Shown piece by piece: positions 17,054 to 25,286 of a stretch of DNA of 27,447 nucleotides; the stretch's first letter is position 1; each line of letters starts with the position of its first letter. A model generated the notes under the pieces. It had not been told where the DNA came from and did no database searches. It saw nothing but the letters and a program-made list of their open reading frames with translations. A program made the translations under genes and the position numbers. The stretch lies in the NCBI GenBank assembly GCA_002296225.1, contig DBHR01000032.1, positions 44,733 through 72,179 on the forward strand, given 5' to 3'. Source of the DNA: Acidobacteria bacterium UBA823. GTDB taxonomy: Bacteria; Acidobacteriota; Vicinamibacteria; Vicinamibacterales; UBA823.

Positions 17054-18247
17054 CTATTTCACTACCTTCGCATCTCGCAGTCGGGCGATTTCGGCGTCGT
17101 CATATCCCGCCTCACGAAGAACCGCGTCGGTGTGCTGACCGAGGAGCGGCGCCGGGCGGGCGGGCGTGACGGGCGTTTCTGACAATTTGATCGGCGAGCC
17201 TAGTGTCTTGATGGTCCCAAGGGTTGGGTGTTCGGTCTCTACGACCATCTCGCGCGCCTGAATCTGCGGATCCCTCACAACAGCCGCGTAGTCGTTAATC
17301 GGCCCGCAAGGAATGTCATGCGCATCGAACAGATCAAGCCAATGCCGGCAGGATTGCGTCTCTGTAATGGCCTCGATCTGTCGCGCCAAGACCGCCCGGT
17401 TCCGGACACGGGCGGTGTCATCAGCGTAGTCGGGGTCGTCGGCCCAAGAAGCATGACCAAGCAGATCGCACACCCGTCGAAAGATTCGATCATTGGCACC
17501 GCCGAGCGTGATGTGCCCGTCCGCACATCGGATCGCCTGGTACGGCGCGCTCATCCGATGCGCCGAACCGAGCGGACCCGGCACGCCCCCGTCCGAAAAA
17601 TACTCCGTCGCTTCCCAGACCGATAGAGCCACACCCGCCTCGACAAGCGATGTATCGATGTGTTGGCCGCGACCGGTCCGCGCGTCTCGGTAATGCAGAG
17701 CCGCCAGGATGCCTGACACCGCGAAGAGCGCTGCGCCGAGGTCAGTGATCGGCACGCCGGCCTTCACCGGTGCCCGGCCCAACTCACCGGTCACCGAGAT
17801 GATGCCGGAAACACCCTGAGCAACTAGATCGAAGCCTCCGCGGCTGGCCTTCGGCCCGGTCTGCCCATATCCGGAAATGGAGGCATAGACCAGCCGCGGA
17901 TTGAGATGTGCGAGCCGCGGATAGCCCAGGCCGAGCTTGGCCATAACGCCGGGACGGAAGTTCTCGACAAGGACGTCGGCAGACGTCGCCAGACGCTCCA
18001 AGACACCCCGACCCTCGGCTGACTTGAGGTCAATGACCACCCCCCGCTTCCCACGATTAACCGCATTGAAGCTGGGGCTGTCGGCGCCGCTCGCCCCGGC
18101 CATTCGCCGCGAAGAATCGCCCGCGGGCGGTTCGACCTTGATTACATCGGCACCCATGTCGCACAGTAGCATCGCGCAGTACGGCCCGGCCATCACTTGC
18201 GTGACGTCGAGGACTCGAATGTCGGCAAGGGCGCCGTGACTGGGCAT
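17054..18247 (-). CDS. CaiB/BaiF family (class III) CoA-transferase
   Basis: The enzyme moves CoA between acyl-CoA and a free carboxylic acid in the cytosol. The N-terminal Rossmann-like half begins IRVLDVTQVMAGPYCAMLLCDMGADVIKVE, the usual family opening. The catalytic aspartate that forms the glutamyl/aspartyl anhydride is Asp169 in GVPITDLGAAL, the same number as in formyl-CoA transferase. Other marks are VENFRPGVMAKLGL, SISGYGQTGP and RTGRGQHIDTSL. Length (397 aa) is normal. The first base is 32 bp from the start of a divergent crotonase gene, which may act on its CoA ester product. The acid substrate cannot be predicted. Confidence 0.95.
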   Translation of the reverse strand: MPSHGALADIRVLDVTQVMAGPYCAMLLCDMGADVIKVEPPAGDSSRRMAGASGADSPSFNAVNRGKRGVVIDLKSAEGRGVLERLATSADVLVENFRPGVMAKLGLGYPRLAHLNPRLVYASISGYGQTGPKASRGGFDLVAQGVSGIISVTGELGRAPVKAGVPITDLGAALFAVSGILAALHYRDARTGRGQHIDTSLVEAGVALSVWEATEYFSDGGVPGPLGSAHRMSAPYQAIRCADGHITLGGANDRIFRRVCDLLGHASWADDPDYADDTARVRNRAVLARQIEAITETQSCRHWLDLFDAHDIPCGPINDYAAVVRDPQIQAREMVVETEHPTLGTIKTLGSPIKLSETPVTPARPAPLLGQHTDAVLREAGYDDAEIARLRDAKVVK

Positions 18248-18279
18248 TGCTAATACTCTAACCTCAGGAGCCGTTCACC

Positions 18280-19065
18280 GTGCCCAAACCCCACACGACC
18301 TTCGAAACAACCGGTCCGCTGGCAACGTTGACCTTCAACCGGCCCGATGTGCGGAACGCAATGACGTGGGAGATGTATCAGGCGCTGGTCGACGCGTGCA
18401 AGGCCGTCGACGCCACTGAGGACGTCCGCACCCTGGTTCTTAAAGGCGCCGGCGGCCAAGCGTTCGTCGCTGGTACCGACATCGGCCAGTTCCAGGAGTT
18501 TAAATCGCCGGGCGACGGCATCGCCTACGAGCGCCGGCTCGACGAGGTGCTGGAGCGCCTCGAAAAGGTGACGAAGCCAACCATCGCCCAAATCGAAGGC
18601 GTGGCAACTGGAGGCGGCTGCGCGATTGCCTTGGCGTGCGACCTACGCTACTGCACGCCGGAATCGCGATTCGGCATGCCAATCGCCAGGACGTTGGGCA
18701 ATTGCTTGTCAGTAGCAAACCATGCCCGCCTACTCGATCTCATCGGACCGGCGCGAGTCAAGGAGATGATCTTTACGGGCCGGCTCATCAATGCAGACGA
18801 GGCCGTGGCGGTGGGTCTCGTCAACCGGGTGGTCGACGCGAACCGTCTGGACCAGGCGGTGCGCGATGTCGCGGCGGCCATCGCCGAGAACGCACCCCTG
18901 ACTATTATGGCAACGAAGGAAATTGTCCGTCGGATACAAGCCAGCCGTCGACCCAACCCGGCCGATGGGCGCGATCTGATCGAACTCTGCTACACAAGCG
19001 AGGATTTTGCTGAAGGAGTAAAGGCGTTCTTAACGAAGCGGCCACCGAAATGGAAGGGGCGCTAG
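18280..19065 (+). CDS. Enoyl-CoA hydratase/isomerase (crotonase) family protein
   Basis: This is a 261-residue crotonase-fold enzyme acting on acyl-CoA thioesters. Oxyanion-hole stretches are FVAGTDIGQF (about 62-71) and IEGVATGGGCAIALACDLRY (105-124). The position that is Glu164 in the classical hydratase (FGxPE) is Ile135 here (FGMPIARTLG), so simple hydration of enoyl-CoA is unlikely. An isomerase, hydrolase or other crotonase reaction is more plausible. The start is GTG 18280 with AGGAG at 9 nt. It is divergent from the CaiB-type gene; a joint pathway (CoA activation, then conversion) is suggested by position only. The end converges on the MatC-type carrier gene. Confidence 0.92.
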   Translation: MPKPHTTFETTGPLATLTFNRPDVRNAMTWEMYQALVDACKAVDATEDVRTLVLKGAGGQAFVAGTDIGQFQEFKSPGDGIAYERRLDEVLERLEKVTKPTIAQIEGVATGGGCAIALACDLRYCTPESRFGMPIARTLGNCLSVANHARLLDLIGPARVKEMIFTGRLINADEAVAVGLVNRVVDANRLDQAVRDVAAAIAENAPLTIMATKEIVRRIQASRRPNPADGRDLIELCYTSEDFAEGVKAFLTKRPPKWKGR

Positions 19066-19078
19066 GACTGGATTGCAC

Positions 19079-19101
19079 GGGTCCGGTTGCAGCCCGGCCC
19101 C
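19079..19101. terminator. GC-rich hairpin between convergent genes
   Basis: GGGTCCGG (19079-19086) pairs with CCGGCCCC (19094-19101) with one T/C mismatch and a 7-nt loop. It sits in the 59-bp gap between the convergent crotonase and carrier genes. It has no T-tract, so it is only a candidate terminator. Confidence 0.25.
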
Positions 19102-19124
19102 ACTCGCAAGCTATTCAGCAGTCT

Positions 19125-20405
19125 TTACGGAATTCCGATCTCGAGAACGGTGAACAGCAGATAGCAGACAGCGGCGCCAACAATGGTCATCGAGAAACCC
19201 CAGGCCATCAACTTATTGAAGAGGACGCGCGCGTCCTCGGTCTTGGGCGCAGCAGCCATGCAGAGAGCGCCGAGGGTCGAAAGAGCCGAGACGTCGACAA
19301 GATGGCCGCCTACGTTCATCGCCGATGCGATGGCAATCGGCTCGACGCCGCCTAACTGCTCGGCGAGCCCCGGCACCGTCGGCAGCATCGCCGGCAACAC
19401 GACGCCAGACGTGCTGCTGTAGATCGAAATGAAGCCGGTCGAGAACGCGACAACCGCCGTCACCGAATCCGGCGTCGATATGCCGGCCAGCAACCGAGTG
19501 AAGAGGTCGAGACCGCCGGTTTCGTTCAGCAGTGAGATCAGTACGGTCACGCCGCAGACCATCATGATGACTCGCCACGGCATCAGCTTCACTGCTTTCA
19601 ACTCGTCGCCCACCTTGAGCAACGAGAGCAGGACAGCGCCCGCAAACGCGCCCATCCCGATGTTCACGCCGAAGAAGATCACGCCGACGATCAACGCCAC
19701 GATCACACTCATCGTCACGTAGTGGCTCCGGTCGAAGCTCCAGTCGGCCGTTTCCTCGGTACCGGCGCTGCCCGGTACTTTGATCTCACCGGTGTGGTGC
19801 CTCCCCATCAGCTTCACGCCGCCCAGCAGGAAATACGCACCAAACGCGACCACCGTGTGTGCCGCCATATTGTTGAAGTAGTTGTGCCATTCGAAACCGA
19901 TGAGGCCGACGTCAGCCATAATGCTGTTGACAATGACGCCGGTGGGCGCAATCGGCGACAACGAGCCGGCGTTGGCACCATTCCCGACCATGATCGCAAC
20001 CAGAAACGCTGGGATGCCGACTTGCCCCGCCACCGCCATCGCCATCGGCGCGATGATCGCGGTCGAGGCGATGTTCCCCGGGCCGACCGAGGCGAGCACG
20101 AACGCTAACACGAAGAACATCATCGGGATGATGCCTACATTGCCGCGGCAGTACAGAACGGCGCGGCGCGCAATCCGGTCGAGCGTCCCGTTCGCCTGCG
20201 CCTGTGAGAACAACAGGGTCACGCCGGCCAGCGTTAGAAATAGCCGGGTTGGAAAGCCCGCCATCACCTGATTGGCACCGATGCCTGCGTAGAGACCGAC
20301 CAGCCACGCAAGCGCGATCGCGAGAAAGCCCACGTGCAGCCGCATCGTGCAGCTGACGACAATCGTGACCAGCAGAGCAAACAGCGAAATCGTTGCGACG
20401 TCCAT
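19125..20405 (-). CDS. MatC-type dicarboxylate carrier, membrane protein
   Basis: This is a hydrophobic 426-residue carrier with about 10-12 membrane segments. The opening MDVATISLFALLVTIVVSCTMRLHVGFLAIALAW, the stretches VMAGFPTRLFLTLAGVTLLFSQAQANGTLDRIA and MVGNGANAGSLSPIAPTG, and ASVGPGNIAS are typical of the dicarboxylate carrier MatC N-terminal family. That family takes up malonate or similar C3-C4 dicarboxylates across the inner membrane. The frame is open to a TTG at 20420. I chose ATG 20405 because GGAG lies 9 nt before it and the family starts there. It is divergent from the FAD dehydrogenase gene and could supply or share its substrate. Exact substrate unknown. Confidence 0.92.
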   Translation of the reverse strand: MDVATISLFALLVTIVVSCTMRLHVGFLAIALAWLVGLYAGIGANQVMAGFPTRLFLTLAGVTLLFSQAQANGTLDRIARRAVLYCRGNVGIIPMMFFVLAFVLASVGPGNIASTAIIAPMAMAVAGQVGIPAFLVAIMVGNGANAGSLSPIAPTGVIVNSIMADVGLIGFEWHNYFNNMAAHTVVAFGAYFLLGGVKLMGRHHTGEIKVPGSAGTEETADWSFDRSHYVTMSVIVALIVGVIFFGVNIGMGAFAGAVLLSLLKVGDELKAVKLMPWRVIMMVCGVTVLISLLNETGGLDLFTRLLAGISTPDSVTAVVAFSTGFISIYSSTSGVVLPAMLPTVPGLAEQLGGVEPIAIASAMNVGGHLVDVSALSTLGALCMAAAPKTEDARVLFNKLMAWGFSMTIVGAAVCYLLFTVLEIGIP

Positions 20406-20444
20406 CAAACAGAACTCCAATACTGTCGGCAGAAAAGTGCGACG

Positions 20445-20453
20445 AGTATACCA
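20445..20453 (-). promoter_or_regulatory. Extended -10 promoter candidate for the MatC-type gene
   Basis: On the minus strand TGGTATACT is an extended -10 (TGnTATAAT with one mismatch), about 40 bp before ATG 20405. No good -35 is visible, as is common for extended -10 promoters. An imperfect inverted repeat, CTAGGCG (20465-20471) with CGCCCTAG (20477-20484), lies just upstream and could bind a regulator. Confidence 0.35.
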
Positions 20454-20569
20454 AGCCGTTGACGCTAGGCGACATGCGCCCTAGGGCCGTGGGGCTCGGC
20501 CGAGAGACAACGGGTGCAGCGACGTCGGGTCTCTAGGTCCACACCAGCGAGTCGAAGTACAGTGTCGTC

Positions 20570-23467
20570 ATGCCGCCGGTGACCCGCTACGCCGTACATC
20601 CGATCGCCGAGCGCCTCGCGCGCGAGCTTGACGGCGACGTCCGGTTCGACCCGATGACGCGCGAGCTGTTCTCGACCGACGCAAGCAACTACCGGATCGT
20701 ACCGACCGGAGTCGTCTTCCCGAAACACGACGATGACGTCCGGCGGATCGTCGACCTGACGGCACGCGACCAAATCGCGCTTCTGCCAAGAGGCGGAGGT
20801 ACCAGTCTCGCCGGCCAGGCTGTTGGCGAGGCGGTGGTCATCGATTTTTCCAAATACATGAACCGGGTCCTCGACGTGAACATCGAGGAGGCTTGGGCGC
20901 GGGTCCAACCCGGGGTCGTCCTCGACAACTTCAACAGCTTCCTTCAATCAACCGGTTTCATGTTCGGTCCCGACGTGTCACCGTCGGCGCAGGCGACGCT
21001 CGGTGGCATGGTGGGCAACAACTCGTGCGGCTCGAGGTCGATTCGTTACGGCAAGATGGTGGATCACGTTCTCGAACTCCGCGGCGTCCTCGAAAGCGGG
21101 TCGGCGTTCACGTTCGGACAGCTGTCGGATGATGGGCTCGCGGCTTCGCTACGGCGGGACGACGAACTCGCTCGGATTATCCACGCCGTCAACGATCTGG
21201 CGGTTACCCATCACGAAGAGATCGATAAGCGGTTTCCGAAGATCCAGCGTCGCGTCGCCGGCTACAACCTCGACGAGCTCGGACTCCGGAACGGATTCAA
21301 CTTGGCAGGGCTGCTCGTCGGATCGGAAGGCACACTCGCCGTCAACACCGAAGCGCGCGTGCAGCTCGTGCGAAAGCCTGCTCATGCCGTGCTCGGCGTC
21401 TGCCACTTCGACACGTTCTCGGATTCGATGCATGCCTCGGCGCCGATCACGGCGCTGGCGCCCCACGCGATTGAGCTCAGCGACAAGCTACTGATCGACC
21501 TCGCGCGCGCGTCGGCGATTCACCGCGACAAGCTCCACTTCGTCCACGGCAATCCCGAGGCGTTGCTAATCGTCGAATTCGCCGGGGAGACATTCGAACA
21601 GTTGATGAAGAAGCTCGATGAACTGTCGACTCTGATGGGCGACCTCGGATACGGCGACAACGTCGTCAGGGTGATTGAGCCTGTGCAGTGCGCGGACGTC
21701 TGGACGGTACGTAAGGCTGGCCTCGGGCTATTCGGTAGCGTGAAGGGCGACGCCAAGCCGGTCGCGTTCGTGGAGGACACCGCGGTCGCACCCGAGCAGC
21801 TGCCAGCCTTTACGGCCGCGTTCCGCGAGGTGCTCGATCGCCACAACGTCCGGGCTGCGTTTTACGGTCATGCCTCGGTCGGCTGCCTGCACGTCCGGCC
21901 CATGCTCGACCTACGGAAGGCTGACGGTGTCAGGAAATATCGGGCGATCGCCGAAGAGATCACCGAGCTGGCACTAAAATTCGGCGGCACTCACTCGGGT
22001 GAGCATGGTGAGGGCCTCGCGCGGTCGGAGTTTAACCAGCAAGTGTTTGGCGAGACGCTCTACGCCGCGTTCCGCGAAGTGAAAACAGCGTTCGACCCGC
22101 ATGGCCGGATGAACCCGGGAAAGAAGGTCGATGCGCCGCCGATGGACGAGAACCTCCGCTACGGCGCCGATTATAAGACGACGTTCTCAGTACCCATCCT
22201 CGACTACGGCGAGTTTGGTGGGATGGACGCGGCGATTGAGATGTGTAACGGCAACGCCCGTTGCCGAAAATTGGAAGTCGGCACGATGTGCCCCTCCTAC
22301 ATGGTGACGCTCGATGAGATGCACTCAACGCGCGGCCGCGCCAATGCGCTTCGGGCGGCGATCTCAGGGGCGCTGCCGAGCGAGAGCCTGTACTCCGACG
22401 AGATGCACGAGGTGATGGACCTGTGCATCGGATGCAAGGCTTGTAAGCTCGAATGCCCGTCACACGTCGACATGGCAAAGCACAAATATGAGTTCCAAGT
22501 GGGGTATCACGCGCGCGCGGGCGTGCCGCTACGTGCACTGGTGCTCGGGCACACCCATGCCATGGCGGCGATCGGGTCGGCGCTCGCGCCGCTTTCGAAT
22601 CTCGGTCGGTCGAGGCCGCTGCGATGGCTGACCAACGCTATTCTCGGTTTAGACGGTCGCCGGTCACTTCCGCGATTCCGCCGGAATACCTTCTGGCGTT
22701 GGTGGCAGCGGCGCGCTGAGTCGAGCCAGGCCGACCCAACCCGCACCGTGGTCCTCCTAGCTGACACGTTCACAAATTTCTACGAGCCCGAGGTGGCGAT
22801 CGACGCAGTGCGCGTGCTCGAGACCGCCGGATACACCGTCGTCGTACCAGAACCCACGTGCTGCGGCCGACCGCAGATCTCAAAGGGGCTGCACGCGCCG
22901 GCCATCGATGCCGCGCGCGCCACTGTCCGGCAGCTGCTCCCCTTCGTCAACCGCGGCATTCCGATTCTCGGCCTCGAGCCGTCCTGCCTACTCACCTTTC
23001 GCGACGAGTATCCGAGCTTGTTGCAATCGGACGCATCGAAAGCACTGGCAGCCGGATCCTGGCTGGTAGAGGAGTTTCTTGCAAATGAAGCCGCCGCGGG
23101 ACGCGTCACGCTCCCTCTTCGGTCGAACGAAACGGAGGCCCTTTTGCACGGCCATTGTCATCAGAAGGCGATCGCGACAACCCGCGCGACGCGTGCCGTC
23201 CTCGATCTGGTTCCCGGCTTGACGGTGTCGGAAATCGATTCAGGCTGCTGCGGCATGGCCGGCTCGTTCGGTTACGAAGCCGGTCACTTCGAACTCTCGG
23301 TGGCAATGGCCGAGCGCGTCCTCGCCCCGCGCATCCGGGCAGCTTCCAGTAACACGCTCATTGTCGCCAACGGGACTTCCTGCCGCCATCAGATTGCTGA
23401 CGTGACGGGCCGAACGGCCGTGCACTCGGTACAAGTGCTGGCCCGCGCCCTCAACATGAACGTCTGA
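20570..23467 (+). CDS. Fused FAD-linked dehydrogenase / 4Fe-4S / CCG-domain protein
   Basis: This 965-residue fusion oxidises a 2-hydroxy acid and passes electrons through iron-sulfur clusters. The order is an FAD-binding (PCMH/VAO-type) domain at about 25-240, with LLPRGGGTSLAGQAVG and GGMVGNNSCGSRSIRYG; an FAD-linked oxidase C-terminal domain at about 250-530, with GHASVGCLHVRP and GGTHSGEHGEG; a ferredoxin-like part with Cys559, 565 and 574 and then CxxCxxCxxxCP at Cys619, 622, 625 and 629; and two CCG units at Cys764-765 and Cys893-894. The layout matches YdiJ-type D-2-hydroxyglutarate dehydrogenases and GlcD-GlcF fusions, so a D-2-hydroxyacid such as 2-hydroxyglutarate, lactate or glycolate is likely. 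It heads the run of plus-strand genes ending in the dioxygenase cluster. ATG 20570 gives the expected N-terminus. Confidence 0.93.
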   Translation: MPPVTRYAVHPIAERLARELDGDVRFDPMTRELFSTDASNYRIVPTGVVFPKHDDDVRRIVDLTARDQIALLPRGGGTSLAGQAVGEAVVIDFSKYMNRVLDVNIEEAWARVQPGVVLDNFNSFLQSTGFMFGPDVSPSAQATLGGMVGNNSCGSRSIRYGKMVDHVLELRGVLESGSAFTFGQLSDDGLAASLRRDDELARIIHAVNDLAVTHHEEIDKRFPKIQRRVAGYNLDELGLRNGFNLAGLLVGSEGTLAVNTEARVQLVRKPAHAVLGVCHFDTFSDSMHASAPITALAPHAIELSDKLLIDLARASAIHRDKLHFVHGNPEALLIVEFAGETFEQLMKKLDELSTLMGDLGYGDNVVRVIEPVQCADVWTVRKAGLGLFGSVKGDAKPVAFVEDTAVAPEQLPAFTAAFREVLDRHNVRAAFYGHASVGCLHVRPMLDLRKADGVRKYRAIAEEITELALKFGGTHSGEHGEGLARSEFNQQVFGETLYAAFREVKTAFDPHGRMNPGKKVDAPPMDENLRYGADYKTTFSVPILDYGEFGGMDAAIEMCNGNARCRKLEVGTMCPSYMVTLDEMHSTRGRANALRAAISGALPSESLYSDEMHEVMDLCIGCKACKLECPSHVDMAKHKYEFQVGYHARAGVPLRALVLGHTHAMAAIGSALAPLSNLGRSRPLRWLTNAILGLDGRRSLPRFRRNTFWRWWQRRAESSQADPTRTVVLLADTFTNFYEPEVAIDAVRVLETAGYTVVVPEPTCCGRPQISKGLHAPAIDAARATVRQLLPFVNRGIPILGLEPSCLLTFRDEYPSLLQSDASKALAAGSWLVEEFLANEAAAGRVTLPLRSNETEALLHGHCHQKAIATTRATRAVLDLVPGLTVSEIDSGCCGMAGSFGYEAGHFELSVAMAERVLAPRIRAASSNTLIVANGTSCRHQIADVTGRTAVHSVQVLARALNMNV

Positions 23468-23508
23468 GCGAACATGATACGCTCGGCCACAATAGGAGCG
23501 CATTCATC

Positions 23509-24330
23509 GTGGCTGGAATTACCTACTCAATCGTCGCCCCGCACACGCCCAGAATGGGCATCGAGGAAAAGGCACCCGACTTTGTCCGCGCGCTCATCGA
23601 CAGCCAGAAGGAGATGGGTAAAGCGATCCGCGGGACGAAACCTGACGTCCTCATCATCAACTCGGCGCACTGGGTATGCACGTTCAATTGGCATGTCACA
23701 TGCCAGACCGAACACGTCGGGCGCTGCGTTGCCGACGAGGCTCCTGAACTGATCGACGGTGTGCCATACCGCTGGCGCGGCGACGCCGAGTTGGGCCGCG
23801 CGATCCTGACCGAGTTCGAGACCGACGGCATTCCGGGCGCGTCCAACGAGAGTAGGCATTTCCAGTGGGATTACGGGTCGTGGGTGCCAGCAAAGTATCT
23901 CGACCCGGACGCCGAGCTCCCAATCATCTTGATCGGCACCGTGCCCAGCTCGAACATCGACGAGTGCATAAAGGCCGGGGCAGCCATTCGCCGGGCTGCC
24001 GAACGGCTGGGACGGCGGGCGGTCTTTGCCGCTAGTTGCGCGTTCTCCCACAAACTCGTGCGGGGACCCGAGGAATGGCCAACCGAGGACCGGCGGAAGC
24101 TCGACCATAAGTTCATCGAGATGCTCACGTCGGGCCGGATTGCGGAGGCGAAGAGCTGGTTCAAGCAGTACAACGACGCAGTCGTAGGAGAAATGGGCGG
24201 ACGGACCCTCGCGACGCTCCTCGGTTGTCTCGACGAGACATCGGCGCGCCCCTACATCGGGAAGCAGTATGGCCCCTACACCCAGTCGTCGGGCAGCGGG
24301 AACGCCAATGTCGCATTGTGGCAGACGTAG
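23509..24330 (+). CDS. Class III extradiol ring-cleavage dioxygenase (LigB type)
   Basis: The enzyme uses non-haem Fe(II) and O2 to open a catechol-like ring in the cytosol. The metal ligands expected from LigB are present as His12 (APHTP), His54 (NSAHW) and Glu228 (VVGEMGG). The catalytic base is His181 in FSHKL; the 47-residue spacing from base to Glu equals that in LigB. The stretch RHFQWDYGSWVPAKYL corresponds to the DHGxWxP region of many relatives but has Tyr122 where I expect His, which may indicate a distinct substrate. Length (273 aa) fits a single-subunit LigB-type enzyme. GTG 23509 follows TAGGAG at 10 nt, 41 bp after the dehydrogenase gene. A LigA-like small subunit is not seen nearby. 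Confidence 0.92.
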   Translation: MAGITYSIVAPHTPRMGIEEKAPDFVRALIDSQKEMGKAIRGTKPDVLIINSAHWVCTFNWHVTCQTEHVGRCVADEAPELIDGVPYRWRGDAELGRAILTEFETDGIPGASNESRHFQWDYGSWVPAKYLDPDAELPIILIGTVPSSNIDECIKAGAAIRRAAERLGRRAVFAASCAFSHKLVRGPEEWPTEDRRKLDHKFIEMLTSGRIAEAKSWFKQYNDAVVGEMGGRTLATLLGCLDETSARPYIGKQYGPYTQSSGSGNANVALWQT

Positions 24331-24408
24331 TTGCTGACAGCCGGTCGCCCGATCTCGAGTGCTTTAGCTTTGGGCCAAAAACTGCGGCTTCCCCGGAAGG
24401 GAACATGT

Positions 24409-24780
24409 ATGAGTACGCAAGACGATTACGAGAAAATCTACACTGAGCTGATCGGATTCGTCCCACCGCGCATCCAGGAACGGATTCGCCTCGGCCTCGA
24501 AGTCGATCCCGAGCTCCTACGTCAGACCGAGCAGATCCGACAGACTGCGATGTACCCCAAATGTTTCGACGTGAAGACGGCCCAGCTGATCTTGGTGGGC
24601 ATCTTGCTGGCGCATCTGGCTCCGGCAGCCGAGTTTCACGCGCGCGCCGCCAAACGCGCCGGTGCGACCAAGGAAGAGCTGCATGCGGTGGCCGGACTGA
24701 CGTTCTTGTTCCGTGGTCTTCCTGCCTTCAATCTTGCCTCGGAGATTATCAACAAGATCTTTGACGAAGACGCCGCGTAG
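24409..24780 (+). CDS. Carboxymuconolactone decarboxylase-like protein
   Basis: This is a small, all-helical protein (123 aa) of the CMD/AhpD-like fold. The core is LAPAAEFHARAAKRAGATKEEL followed by AVAGLTFLFRGLPAFNLASEI. The His in EFHARAAKRAGAT aligns with the family's conserved His, but there is no CxxC, so it is not a peroxidase of the AhpD type. CMD enzymes act on lactones from ring-cleavage products, which fits the dioxygenase immediately upstream. The frame is open from 24331; ATG 24409 has AAGGG at 7 nt and starts the conserved part, so I chose it. Real substrate unknown. Confidence 0.88.
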   Translation: MSTQDDYEKIYTELIGFVPPRIQERIRLGLEVDPELLRQTEQIRQTAMYPKCFDVKTAQLILVGILLAHLAPAAEFHARAAKRAGATKEELHAVAGLTFLFRGLPAFNLASEIINKIFDEDAA

Positions 24781-24795
24781 CCTCAAGTCCCGCCC

Positions 24796-25212
24796 ATGAA
24801 ACATCTCGTCCAAACACTTACGGTCGAATGGGCGCACTGCGACGCCGCCGGCATCGTGTTTTATCCGCACTTTTATACCTGGTTCGACCAAGCCACCGAG
24901 CGCCTCTTTACAGCCAACGGGCTGACCTACACCGAGCTGCGTAAGCGCGGCATCTTAGGGATGCCGTTGCTTAAAACTGGAGCGTGCTACGAGAATCCCT
25001 GCCACCTAGACGAACGGCTCACGATGGACACGTGGGTCGACGAATGGCAGCAAAAGACACTACTGGTCAAACACCGCCTCACCCACACTGACGGCCGGTC
25101 GGCGCTCGAGGGCTTCGAACTGCGCGCGTGGGTGGTCGGCGCACCCGATTCACCGCGCGGCATGCGGGCCGAGCCGATCGCTCCAGACATTGTCGCCCTC
25201 TTTGAGGATTGA
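24796..25212 (+). CDS. Acyl-CoA thioesterase, 4-hydroxybenzoyl-CoA thioesterase type
   Basis: A hotdog-fold thioesterase (138 aa) that hydrolyses an aryl- or acyl-CoA to the free acid. The active-site loop is CDAAGIVFYPHFYTWFDQA with catalytic Asp16, close to Asp17 of the Pseudomonas 4-hydroxybenzoyl-CoA thioesterase. The rest is the expected single hotdog strand pattern. It starts 15 bp after the CMD-like gene and is part of the same transcript. Aromatic substrates are suggested by the neighbouring ring-cleavage dioxygenase, but the family is broad and includes YbgC-like enzymes. Confidence 0.92.
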   Translation: MKHLVQTLTVEWAHCDAAGIVFYPHFYTWFDQATERLFTANGLTYTELRKRGILGMPLLKTGACYENPCHLDERLTMDTWVDEWQQKTLLVKHRLTHTDGRSALEGFELRAWVVGAPDSPRGMRAEPIAPDIVALFED

Positions 25213-25232
25213 GGCTGAAGACTCGATATACT
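25202..25232 (+). promoter_or_regulatory. Promoter candidate before the nitroreductase
   Basis: TTGAGG (25202-25207) and TATACT (25227-25232) form a -35/-10 pair with a rather long 19-bp spacer. The predicted transcription start, near 25239, falls immediately before the palindrome at 25242-25267. Confidence 0.3.
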
Positions 25233-25241
25233 TGAGTGTTC

Positions 25242-25267
25242 TGACCTTTGACGAGCGTCAAAGGTCA
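25242..25267. promoter_or_regulatory. Perfect 26-bp palindrome, probable operator
   Basis: TGACCTTTGACG (25242-25253) is followed by AG and the exact reverse complement CGTCAAAGGTCA (25256-25267). It lies 19 bp before the nitroreductase ATG, next to the predicted +1. Its symmetry suits a dimeric repressor. No T-tract follows, so a terminator is unlikely. It could instead fold in the mRNA leader beside the ribosome site. Confidence 0.6.
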
Positions 25268-25286
25268 CAGCAAGAGGGGAGATTCT

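Noticed and set aside
25242..25267. Palindrome as an intrinsic terminator after the thioesterase gene
   Set aside because: No T-tract follows on either strand, the stem is not especially GC-rich, and it sits beside a good -10 candidate and just before a ribosome site.
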